Positions 8,387-18,719 of a stretch of DNA of 64,000 bases are shown here, one piece after another. Positions within the stretch are counted from its first letter, which is position 1. Each line of letters opens with the position of its first letter. Location of the stretch: positions 17,485-81,484 of the forward strand of contig NZ_JANFDG010000027.1 of the NCBI RefSeq assembly GCF_024609765.1. Reading direction: 5' to 3'. This stretch comes from Shinella pollutisoli. Lineage in GTDB: Bacteria > Pseudomonadota > Alphaproteobacteria > Rhizobiales > Rhizobiaceae. The notes under the pieces are model-generated. The model was not told where the DNA came from and made no database searches. It saw only the letters and a program-made list of their open reading frames with translations. The translations under genes and the position numbers were made by a program.

Positions 8387-9589
8387 TCAGGCGCCGGTGC
8401 GTCCGGCGAGGACGCCGGACGGCCATGCCCGCCTGCCGCCCTCGCAGGCGGCACGATAGACCTCCACGTAACGATCCGCCACCCGGTCCCAGGAATAGGC
8501 CGCCGCCGCCTCGATCGCCGCGCGGCGGTAGCCCGCGGGGTCGCCTTCGAGCACGGCGAAGGCCGCGTCGATGCCGTCCGCGGCCCGCCGCGCGTCGGCG
8601 AAGTCGCAGAGGCGGATCTCGCCGTGCCTCGCGGCGAGGTCGGCATAGGCGGTGTTGGGATGGAGCACGGGCATCAGGCCGGCGCTCATCGCCTCGACCG
8701 CGACGAGGCCGAAGCCCTCGTATTCGGACGCCGAGGCGAAGAGAGAGGCATTGCCGGCAAGATCGCGCACCGCCGCATCCGGCAGGCCGACATGCAGGCC
8801 GACATGGGCCGCAAGGCCGCGCGCGGCGATCATGGCCTCGACGTCCGCGACCGAATGATCGCCCGGCACGCCGACGACGTCGAGATGCCAGCCGGGATCG
8901 CGCGCGACGAGCGGCGCCATGGCGTCGAACAGGCGGTCGAGGCGCTTGTTGACGGAGAAGCGGCCGATGGTGACGAGGCGCCGGCACGGCACGCGCGCCG
9001 CGGCATCGGCGAATTTCCGCGTGTCGGCGCCGTTGTCGATATGGACGACACGCGAGCCCGCGACGGTGCGAAACAACCGCACGTCCTGCGCGCTGCAGCC
9101 GACGATGCCGCGATAGGCGAGCGAGGAGACCCGCGTGACGGTGCGGAACCAGACCTTCTTCAGCGCGGAGAACCTGGCGGTGTGGAAGAAGCCGCCATGG
9201 GTGGTGGCGACGAGCGGCCTGCGATGCAAGAGCCAGCCCCAGGCGAGCGCATCGAAGAAGAAGTCGACCGCATGGACATGGACGATGTCGGCATCGGCGA
9301 GATGGCGGAAGACCTGCGGGGCGAGCGGATAGCGCGTGCTGCCGGAGAAGGGGATGCGCACGACCTCGACGCCGTCGATCGTCTCGCGCGCCGGCAGGCT
9401 CTTCTCCGGCGCGGAGAAGAGCCGATCCAGCGTGACGACGCGCACGCGAAAACCGCGCGCCAGCAATTGCCGCGAGAGGTGGGCGACGACGTCCTCCAGC
9501 CCGCCGCGGTTCGGCAGGTACTGGCGCACGACCTGGACGGCGAGCGGCGCCGTTTCGGCGGAAGACGGATTGCGGGGCGCTCGGTTCAT
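8387..9589 (-). CDS. Glycosyltransferase family 4
   Basis: A 400-residue GT-B retaining glycosyltransferase. The N-terminal acceptor domain opens with QVVRQYLPNRGGLEDVVAHL, and GTTH-like TTHGGFFHT follows. The C-terminal donor domain holds VTIGRFSVNKRLDRLF and the EX7E signature in EGFGLVAVE (around residues 290-300). It transfers a sugar from a nucleotide donor, most likely to a lipid-linked repeat unit on the cytosolic face. The start at 9589 (MNRAPR) is preferred over a longer reading from 9643, whose extra residues are Arg/Gly-rich and unlike a GT. It is transcribed with the GH5 gene and diverges from the ABC exporter gene. Sugar and linkage cannot be told. Confidence 0.82.
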   Translation of the reverse strand: MNRAPRNPSSAETAPLAVQVVRQYLPNRGGLEDVVAHLSRQLLARGFRVRVVTLDRLFSAPEKSLPARETIDGVEVVRIPFSGSTRYPLAPQVFRHLADADIVHVHAVDFFFDALAWGWLLHRRPLVATTHGGFFHTARFSALKKVWFRTVTRVSSLAYRGIVGCSAQDVRLFRTVAGSRVVHIDNGADTRKFADAAARVPCRRLVTIGRFSVNKRLDRLFDAMAPLVARDPGWHLDVVGVPGDHSVADVEAMIAARGLAAHVGLHVGLPDAAVRDLAGNASLFASASEYEGFGLVAVEAMSAGLMPVLHPNTAYADLAARHGEIRLCDFADARRAADGIDAAFAVLEGDPAGYRRAAIEAAAAYSWDRVADRYVEVYRAACEGGRRAWPSGVLAGRTGA

Positions 9590-9778
9590 GGCGGTCGTCC
9601 TGGCTCCTCGGGCCGGCCCGTGCCGCCCGTTCCGCCCGATCAAGACCCGTCCGCCTTAAGGCGCGGTTAAAGCGGAACGGCTCCCCGCCGACAGGATTAA
9701 GAGATTGCAAGCGGCCGCCCGCCCGGATAGACGCGAAGGCCTGCCCCCGCACGGCCCCGACAGACAGGTTCCTCTGCC

Positions 9779-11557
<1,779 letters not shown>

Positions 11558-11570
11558 GTGGCCGACAGGC

Positions 11571-11683
11571 CCCCTCATCCGCCCTTCGGGCACCTTCTCC
11601 CCGCTGGGGAGAAGGGAAAGGAGACGTCGCCGCGCAACACCTTCTCCCCAGCGGGGAGAAGGTGGCGGCAGCCGGATGAGGGG
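11571..11683. repeat. Rhizobial palindromic repeat (REP-like)
   Basis: An inverted-repeat unit. The ends read cccctcatccg and cggatgagggg, with two inner palindromes caccttctccccgctgggga and cttctccccagcggggagaa. It lies between the convergent stops of the ABC exporter and polA and can fold into a large stem structure. A relative lies at 24431-24545. Such units are common in rhizobial chromosomes and can act as bidirectional terminators or mRNA-stabilising structures. Confidence 0.7.
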
Positions 11684-11697
11684 TTATGCGAGCCCCC

Positions 11698-14679
11698 TCA
11701 GTGCGCCTCGTCCCAGTTGTGCGCGGCCCGCGCGTCGACCTTCAGCGGCACTTTCATCGCGAGCGCCGGCATGGAGGCGTTCTCCATCGTGTCGACGATG
11801 ACGGGGATCGCGCGGTCCACCTCGCCGTCCTCGATCTCGAAGATCAGCTCGTCGTGCACCTGTAAGAGCATGCGCGCGCCGAGGCCGGCCCGTTCCAGCG
11901 CCGGCTCCATCTTGACCATGGCGCGGCGGATGACGTCGGCGGCCGAGCCCTGGATCGGCGCGTTGATCGCCGCCCGCTCGTTGAAGGCGCGCACCGACGG
12001 GTTGGAGGAGCGGATCTCCGGATAGTGCGCGCGCCGGCCGAAGATCGTCTCGACATAGCCGTGCTCGCGGGCGAAGGCCTTGGTGGAATCCATGTAGTCC
12101 TTGATGCCCGGGAAGCGCTCGAAATATTTCTTGATGTACTCGCCCGCCTCCGACCGCTCGATGGCGAGCTGGTTGGCGAGCCCGAAGGCGGAGATGCCGT
12201 AGATGATGCCGAAATTGATCGCCTTGGCGCGGCGCCGCACCTCCCCGGGCATGCCCTCGACCGGCACGCCGAACATCTCCGACGCCGTCATCGCATGGAT
12301 GTCGATGCCGTCGGCGAAGGCCTGCCTGAGCTGCGGGATGTCGGCGACGTGGGCGAGCACGCGCAGCTCGATCTGGCTGTAGTCGGCCGAGACCAGCTTG
12401 CGGCCGGGCGAGGCGACGAAGGCGGTGCGGATCTTGCGGCCTTCCGCCGTGCGGACCGGGATGTTCTGCAGGTTCGGCTCGGAGGAGGAAAGCCGGCCGG
12501 TGGTGGTGGCGGCGAGCGCATAGGAGGTGTGCACGCGCTTGGTCTGCGGATGGACGAAGCCCGGCAGCGCGTCGGTATAGGTGGACTTCAGCTTGGTGAG
12601 CTGGCGCCAGTCGACGATCTTGCGCGCCAGCGGCACGCCCTGGGCGGCGAGGTCCTCCAGCACCTGCGCGGAGGTGGACCATTGGCCGGTCTTGGTCTTG
12701 GACGCGCCGGAGAGCCCCATCTTGCCGAACAGGATGTCGCCGAGCTGCTTGGGCGAGCCGATGTTGAAGCGCTCGCCGGCAAGCGCGTAGATCTCCTCCT
12801 CGAAGGCCGCCGCCCCCTGCGCGAGCTCGCCGGAGAGACGGGAGAGCACCTGCCGGTCGATGGTGATGCCGCGCTCCTCCATGCGGGCGAGCACGGGCAC
12901 CAGCGGCCGCTCCAGCCGCTCGTAGACCGTCGTCATGCGCTCGGCCGCAAGGCGCGGCTTCAGCACGTGCCAGAGCCTCAGCGTCACGTCGGCGTCCTCG
13001 GCGGCATAGGCCGTCGCCCGGTCGATCGCCACCAGGTCGAAGGTCTGCGCGCCCTTGCCCGAGCCGCAGACATCCTTGTAGGGAATCGGCTTGTGGCCGA
13101 GCCAGCGCTCCGACAGCGTGTCCATGCCGTGCGTCGTCACGCCGGCGTCGAGCGCGTAGGACATCAGCATCGTGTCGTCGTAGCTCACGATGACGATGCC
13201 GTGCTGGCGCATGACGAGATAGTCGTACTTGAGGTTCTGCGCGACCTTGAGGACGGACCGGTCCTCCAGCAGCCCCTTCAGCCGGTCGAGCGCGGCGCGC
13301 ACGGGGATCTGCCCCTCGGCGAGGCCGCCGCCGAGCAGGTCGCCGACGCCGGTCTTGTGGCTGAGCGGCACATAGGCCGCGCGGACCGTGAGGCCCGACG
13401 GGTCGGCGCGGTTGTCGGCGATCGCCAGCGAGAAGCCGCAGAGCTCGGCCTGCATGGGATCGAGCGAGGTCGTCTCCGTGTCGAAGCCGACGAGGCCGGC
13501 CTCGCGCGCATCGGCGATCCAGCGGTCGAGCGTGTCGAGGTCGCGGATCGTCACATAGGCCGAATGGTCGATCACCGCGCCGGAGAAGCGCTCGGCGCGG
13601 GCCCGGGCGAGCCCCGCCGGCGACGCCTCGCCCGGGCGGGCGGTGGGCATGAGCACGGCGGCGGCCTCCGCCGCCGTCTCGCCGCCGTCCGGCGAAGGCG
13701 CGACGGCCTCGCCCCTGTCGAGATCGGGACCGTGGGCCTCCGCGCCCCATTCGACCGGAACGACGGCCGGCTCGATGGCGCTCGCGTCGCAGTCGCAGGC
13801 CTCCGCCACGCGCCGCGTCAGCGTGTTGAACTCCATGGCCTTCAGGAAGGCGATCAGCCTCGGCCCGTCCTGCGGGTGCAGGATCAGGTCGTCGAGCGGC
13901 ACGTCGAGCGGCGTGTCGTTCTTCAGCGTCACGAGCTGGCGCGAGAGCAGCACCAGCTCGCGGCTGGCGAGGATGTTCTCGCGCCGCTTGACCTGCTTGA
14001 TCTCCTCGGCGCGGGAAAGCAGCGTGTCGAGGTCGCCGTATTCGGCGAGGAGCTGGGCGGCCGTCTTCGGGCCGATGCCGGGGACGCCGGGGATGTTGTC
14101 GGTGGAATCGCCCGTCAGCGCCTGCAGGTCGATCATCTTCTCCGGCGCCACGCCCCATTTCTCGATCACGTCGGGAATGGCGATCTGCTTGTCCTTCATG
14201 CCGTCGTACATCGACACCTTCCCGGTGACGAGCTGCATGAGGTCCTTGTCGGAGGAGACGATGGTGACGTCGGCGCCCGCCTCCTCGGCGAGCCGCGAAT
14301 AGGTGGCGATCAGGTCGTCCGCCTCGTAGCCCTCCTTCTCGATGCAGGGCAGGTTGAAGGCGCGCGTCGCGTGCCGGATCAGGCCGAACTGCGGGATCAG
14401 GTCCTCCGGCGGCGCGGTGCGGTTGGCCTTGTAGAGATCGTAGAGATCGTTGCGGAAGGTCTTCGAGGAATAGTCGAAGATCACCGCGAAATGGGTCGGC
14501 GTGACGCCGACGTCGGTGTTGCGCGCATCCTTCAGGAGCTTCCACAGCATGTTGCAGAAGCCCGAGACGGCATTGACCGGCAGGCCGTCCGACTTGCGGT
14601 TGAGCGGCGGGATGGCGTGGAAGGCGCGGAAGATGAAGCCCGAGCCGTCGACGAGGAAGAGATGATCACCGTTTTTCAT
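11698..14679 (-). CDS. polA: DNA polymerase I
   Basis: A 993-residue family A DNA polymerase with all three activities encoded. The 5' nuclease domain is residues 1-290 (VDGSGFIFRAFHAIPPL at the N-terminus). The proofreading exonuclease is about 380-570, with Exo I DTE near 400, Exo II in NLKYDYLVM near 483 and Exo III in AYAAEDADVTL near 556. Polymerase motifs are A in DYSQIELRV (about 763), B in RRRAKAINFGIIYG (about 820) and C in VHDELIFE (about 943). Length matches alphaproteobacterial PolA. It fills gaps in repair and Okazaki-fragment processing. No close SD precedes the ATG. A GGAGGAG lies about 24 bp upstream, inside a 13-codon reading frame whose stop overlaps the polA start as ATGA. 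Confidence 0.97.
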   Translation of the reverse strand: MKNGDHLFLVDGSGFIFRAFHAIPPLNRKSDGLPVNAVSGFCNMLWKLLKDARNTDVGVTPTHFAVIFDYSSKTFRNDLYDLYKANRTAPPEDLIPQFGLIRHATRAFNLPCIEKEGYEADDLIATYSRLAEEAGADVTIVSSDKDLMQLVTGKVSMYDGMKDKQIAIPDVIEKWGVAPEKMIDLQALTGDSTDNIPGVPGIGPKTAAQLLAEYGDLDTLLSRAEEIKQVKRRENILASRELVLLSRQLVTLKNDTPLDVPLDDLILHPQDGPRLIAFLKAMEFNTLTRRVAEACDCDASAIEPAVVPVEWGAEAHGPDLDRGEAVAPSPDGGETAAEAAAVLMPTARPGEASPAGLARARAERFSGAVIDHSAYVTIRDLDTLDRWIADAREAGLVGFDTETTSLDPMQAELCGFSLAIADNRADPSGLTVRAAYVPLSHKTGVGDLLGGGLAEGQIPVRAALDRLKGLLEDRSVLKVAQNLKYDYLVMRQHGIVIVSYDDTMLMSYALDAGVTTHGMDTLSERWLGHKPIPYKDVCGSGKGAQTFDLVAIDRATAYAAEDADVTLRLWHVLKPRLAAERMTTVYERLERPLVPVLARMEERGITIDRQVLSRLSGELAQGAAAFEEEIYALAGERFNIGSPKQLGDILFGKMGLSGASKTKTGQWSTSAQVLEDLAAQGVPLARKIVDWRQLTKLKSTYTDALPGFVHPQTKRVHTSYALAATTTGRLSSSEPNLQNIPVRTAEGRKIRTAFVASPGRKLVSADYSQIELRVLAHVADIPQLRQAFADGIDIHAMTASEMFGVPVEGMPGEVRRRAKAINFGIIYGISAFGLANQLAIERSEAGEYIKKYFERFPGIKDYMDSTKAFAREHGYVETIFGRRAHYPEIRSSNPSVRAFNERAAINAPIQGSAADVIRRAMVKMEPALERAGLGARMLLQVHDELIFEIEDGEVDRAIPVIVDTMENASMPALAMKVPLKVDARAAHNWDEAH

Positions 14680-14717
14680 GGGGTGAATGGATAGCGCGGC
14701 GCTCCTCCGGCGTCCAT

Positions 14718-14741
14718 CTCTTATCCGGGCTCTTATCCGGG
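14718..14741. repeat. 12-bp tandem duplication upstream of polA
   Basis: ctcttatccggg occurs twice head to tail (14718-14729, 14730-14741), 39 bp upstream of the polA start. On the polA strand it reads cccggataagag twice. It may be a chance duplication or part of the polA promoter. Confidence 0.4.
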
Positions 14742-14807
14742 CCGCCCGCGCCGCCCGGCCGTCACGCGAACGTTACCGATTTGTAATTTTCGCGGGTGGC
14801 CGAATCC

Positions 14808-14837
14808 CTTGAAATGCCACATTCGCGGGCACAGATA
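14808..14837 (+). promoter_or_regulatory. Sigma-70-type promoter of the sRNA
   Basis: A -35 box cttgaa (14808-14813) and a -10 box cagata (14832-14837) are separated by 18 bp. This fits the alphaproteobacterial housekeeping consensus (CTTGAC, about 17 bp, CTATAT). It predicts initiation near 14844. Confidence 0.6.
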
Positions 14838-14843
14838 TCACCC

Positions 14844-14996
14844 ATCGGCACCTGATCAAAGCCGTTGTCTGGCATACCGGCCTGTCCCCCGCCGAGCCAG
14901 ACGAGGACAAAGGCCTCATCCCCCTCTCCGGGCCTTTGTCCATTCTTCGAAGAAGCCGCCGCGACGCGCCTCCCGTCGTCGGCGGCTTCCGTTTTT
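14844..14996 (+). ncRNA. Trans-acting small RNA, alpha-r7 (Smr7C) family candidate
   Basis: About 150 nt between divergent polA and the marR gene, with its own promoter. Three stem-loops follow in series: gtctggc/gccagac (14867-14873 with 14896-14902), an 11-bp stem ggacaaaggcc/ggcctttgtcc (14905-14915 with 14931-14941), and the terminator gaagccgccg/cggcggcttc (14952-14961 with 14980-14989) followed by a T run. The first two loops are C-rich (ctgtccccc, tcatccccctctccg), typical of rhizobial sRNAs that pair with Shine-Dalgarno regions. From memory, the S. meliloti sRNA Smr7C lies in the same polA-marR gap and has this size and three-hairpin shape. Family assignment rests on synteny and fold, not alignment. 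Confidence 0.72.
14952..14996 (+). terminator. Rho-independent terminator of the sRNA
   Basis: A 10-bp GC-rich stem (gaagccgccg/cggcggcttc) is followed by cgttttt on the plus strand. It ends the sRNA upstream of the marR gene, so marR needs its own promoter or read-through. Confidence 0.85.
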
Positions 14997-15051
14997 CATC
15001 GCCTGCGATCCATCCTTGTCTTGCCCCGCGAACGGGCATAGCCTCGCGTCC

Positions 15052-15492
15052 ATGGATTTCGACCGGAAGGAGTCGGCGGCCTATCTCGCCAATCTGCTCT
15101 CGAAGGCAGCGTCGCGCGCGCTGCAGGCGCGGGCGGACGGGGCCGGCTTCGCGCCCGGCCAGTTCCCCGTCCTCCTCGAACTGTGGAACGGCGACGGGCT
15201 CACCCAGCGCGAGCTCCTCGACCGGCTCGACATCGAGCAGGCGACCATGGCCAACACGCTTTCCCGGATGGAGCGCGACGGGCTCATCGCGCGGCGGCGC
15301 CATCCGAAGGACCGGCGGGCGCAGCAGATCTTCCTCACCGCCCGCGGAAAGGCGCTGCGCGAGACGGCGACGGCGGCGGCCGCGGCGGCCGAGGACGCGC
15401 TGTTTGCGGGCTTCCGCCGCTTCGAGCGGGAACTGCTCCTCGAATACATGCGCATGGCGCTCGCCAATCTCGGCCGCGACGCCGGACGCTGA
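15052..15492 (+). CDS. MarR family transcriptional regulator
   Basis: A 146-residue winged-helix regulator. The DNA-binding core is visible: LTQRELLDRLDIEQATMANT (recognition helix, about 58-77) followed by the wing RMERDGLIARRRHPKDRRAQ (about 80-99). Flanking helices form the dimer interface. MarR proteins usually repress nearby genes and release DNA on binding small phenolic or other ligands. The start at 15052 (MDFDRK) gives a normal MarR length; an upstream in-frame start would read through the sRNA terminator and give an Arg/Pro-rich tail. The likely target is itself or the M20 peptidase gene 78 bp downstream. No operator was identified. Confidence 0.88.
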   Translation: MDFDRKESAAYLANLLSKAASRALQARADGAGFAPGQFPVLLELWNGDGLTQRELLDRLDIEQATMANTLSRMERDGLIARRRHPKDRRAQQIFLTARGKALRETATAAAAAAEDALFAGFRRFERELLLEYMRMALANLGRDAGR

Positions 15493-15570
15493 GTGTCGCA
15501 GTTTCGTCATACGATTTGCCCTCGCCGCCGCGATCGGTCTAAATGCTTCCCGAAATCAAGGGAATCGACC

Positions 15571-16962
<1,392 letters not shown>

Positions 16963-17042
16963 CACGCAATCCCGGACAAGAAGAGGCACGAAGGAGATCG
17001 GGCCCGGGACACCGGGCGGCGGACAGGCCAGAAAGGAAGCGG

Positions 17043-17123
17043 ATGACATCGACGGAACGGTTGCAAGCAAGGGCCCCGCAGGGCGGACGGCAGAACGCCG
17101 CATGCGAGGGAACGGCCGGATGA
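17043..17123 (+). CDS. 26-codon leader ORF coupled to the membrane protein gene
   Basis: A short frame with a good SD (aagga, 17033-17037, 5 nt from the ATG) codes for 26 residues and stops at TGA 17121-17123. That stop overlaps the next gene's start as ATGA. No domain is recognisable. It could be a translational coupling device or a leader peptide, or it may simply be chance in GC-rich DNA. Confidence 0.35.
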   Translation: MTSTERLQARAPQGGRQNAACEGTAG

Positions 17124-18067
17124 AGTGGTTGAGGAAATTCTTCTGGCCGCTCGTCAGCACCGCCGCGATCATCATCTCGATCTACATCCTCTACAAGGAC
17201 CTCCGCGGCCTGTCGCTCGACGAGTTCATGGCGAGCCTGGAGGCCATCCCGCCGTCGGGCTGGCTGCTCGCCGTCGCCGCCACCTTCGTCGCCTATGCGG
17301 CGCTCGCCGCCTACGACCACCTGGCGCTCGAACATCTCGGCCACCGCATCTCGCTGTGGTTCATCACCATCACCTCGTTCACGACCTACGCGCTGTCGCA
17401 CAATATCGGCGCCTCGGTGTTTTCCGGCGCGCTCGTGCGCTACCGCGCCTATACGTCGAAGGGACTGTCGGGCTCCGAGGTGGGCATGCTGGTCGCCTTC
17501 TGTTCCTTCACCTTCGTGCTCGGCACCGTCATGCTGTTCGGCCTGGTGCTGGTGCTGGAGCCGGAGATCATCGAGCGCTTCGCCGATTTCCTGCCGATCG
17601 AGGCGGCGTTCTCGACCGGGATCTTCATCCTGGCGCTCGTCGCGCTCTACGTCGTGGGCAGCCTCGTCGGCTTCCGGCCGATCCGCACCCGCTGGCTGAA
17701 GCTCGAATATCCGCGTCCCTCGCTCGTCTTCCGCCAGCTCGTCATCGCGCCGGTGGAGCTGATCGGGGCGGCGGCGATCATCTATTTCGTGCTGCCGGCC
17801 GAGGGCAATCCCGGCTTCTTCGTGGTGCTCGGCATCTTCCTCGCCTCGTTTTCCGCGGCACTGCTGTCGCATGCGCCGGGCGGCATCGGCGTGCTGGAGC
17901 TCGTCTTCATCGCCGGCCTGCCGGAGATCGACCCGGCAGCGGTGCTGGCGGCGCTCGCCGTCTTCCGGCTGTTCTACCTCCTCGTTCCCTTCGTGATCGC
18001 CCTCTTCGTCATCCTCATCTTCGAGCGGGCGAGCTTCCTCGCCCGCTCGCGGCAAAAGGACGAGTGA
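17120..18067 (+). CDS. UPF0104/YbhN-type (LPG-synthase TM-like) membrane protein
   Basis: A 315-residue integral membrane protein with about eight TM segments. It has the flippase-like core seen in lysylphosphatidylglycerol synthases but no C-terminal synthase domain. Family marks are TSFTTYALSHNIGASVFSGA (about 85-104) and the later SHAPGGIGVLE. These proteins are often linked to lipid or envelope maintenance, but the reaction is not established. The start at 17120 has gaggg 9-14 bp upstream and overlaps the 26-codon ORF. An alternative start at 17102 adds six residues. Its probable S. meliloti counterpart lies in the same dnaK-upstream neighbourhood. Confidence 0.75.
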   Translation: MKWLRKFFWPLVSTAAIIISIYILYKDLRGLSLDEFMASLEAIPPSGWLLAVAATFVAYAALAAYDHLALEHLGHRISLWFITITSFTTYALSHNIGASVFSGALVRYRAYTSKGLSGSEVGMLVAFCSFTFVLGTVMLFGLVLVLEPEIIERFADFLPIEAAFSTGIFILALVALYVVGSLVGFRPIRTRWLKLEYPRPSLVFRQLVIAPVELIGAAAIIYFVLPAEGNPGFFVVLGIFLASFSAALLSHAPGGIGVLELVFIAGLPEIDPAAVLAALAVFRLFYLLVPFVIALFVILIFERASFLARSRQKDE

Positions 18068-18100
18068 ACGGTTCATCCGCCGTTCAGTTGAATTGTTTCA

Positions 18101-18109
18101 TGGTATGAT
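18101..18109 (+). promoter_or_regulatory. Extended -10 promoter element of the BA14K gene
   Basis: tggtatgat is a TGn extended -10 followed by TATGAT, 43 bp upstream of the start codon. No good -35 box sits at the expected distance. Confidence 0.4.
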
Positions 18110-18152
18110 CCGTCCTGATCACTGCAGACAGTGACGAACAAGGGAGACCGAC

Positions 18153-18584
18153 ATGAAGAACACGCTCAAGAGCGGCATTGCCGCGGCCCTGGCCGCCGCG
18201 ATGTTCGCGACGACCTTCGTTCCCGTACAGGCGACGGCGATGCCCCTTCCGAAGGTCGGCGTCTCGCAGTCGTCGGACGTCGAGCAGGTGCAGTATCGCC
18301 GCGAGCGCCGCGGCTGGCACAACGGCCACCGCGGCTATCGCTACCATCGCCACGGCTATCGCCGTCATTCGGACGGCTGGTGGTATCCGCTGGCGGCCTT
18401 CGGCGCGGGCGCGATCATCGGCGGCGCCATCGCCAACCAGAACTATGCCCGCCCGCGCTACGAGGGCGTCAACCCGCGCCACGTCGAATGGTGCTATGCG
18501 CGCTACCGCTCGTACCGCTCCTACGACAACACGTTCCAGCCCTATGGCGGCCCGCGCCAGCAGTGCTATTCGCCCTACTACTGA
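18153..18584 (+). CDS. BA14K-type lectin-like secreted protein
   Basis: A 143-residue protein with a signal peptide (about 1-29), a His/Arg/Tyr/Gly-rich stretch (RGYRYHRHGYRRHSDGWW, about 59-76), a short glycine-rich hydrophobic segment (AAFGAGAIIGGAIA), and a C-terminal domain with two cysteines (VEWCYARYRSYRSYD, QCYSPYY). This matches the BA14K family, first described as a Brucella immunoreactive, lectin-like protein and abundant in rhizobia. The location should be periplasm or outer envelope. It is monocistronic, with an extended -10 box (tggtatgat, 18101-18109) and SD aaggga upstream. Its function in free-living rhizobia is not established. Confidence 0.85.
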   Translation: MKNTLKSGIAAALAAAMFATTFVPVQATAMPLPKVGVSQSSDVEQVQYRRERRGWHNGHRGYRYHRHGYRRHSDGWWYPLAAFGAGAIIGGAIANQNYARPRYEGVNPRHVEWCYARYRSYRSYDNTFQPYGGPRQQCYSPYY

Positions 18585-18719
18585 TCGACGAGACCTTCGG
18601 GCGGCCGGCGAGGCCGCCCGAAAGGCATCTGCGCGTTCACCGCTTGTTTACCACCCCTTAAATCGCCGCATTTAAGGTCCAACCCACGGCGACATCGACG
18701 GGGGCCCTTCCGACCGCGC

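Noticed and set aside
12025..14694. 889-codon open frame on the strand opposite polA, and similar long frames opposite pheT, dnaK and others
   Set aside because: They are shadows caused by high G+C third codon positions, have Arg/Glu/Gly-biased composition and no family features, while the opposite frames are well-known proteins.
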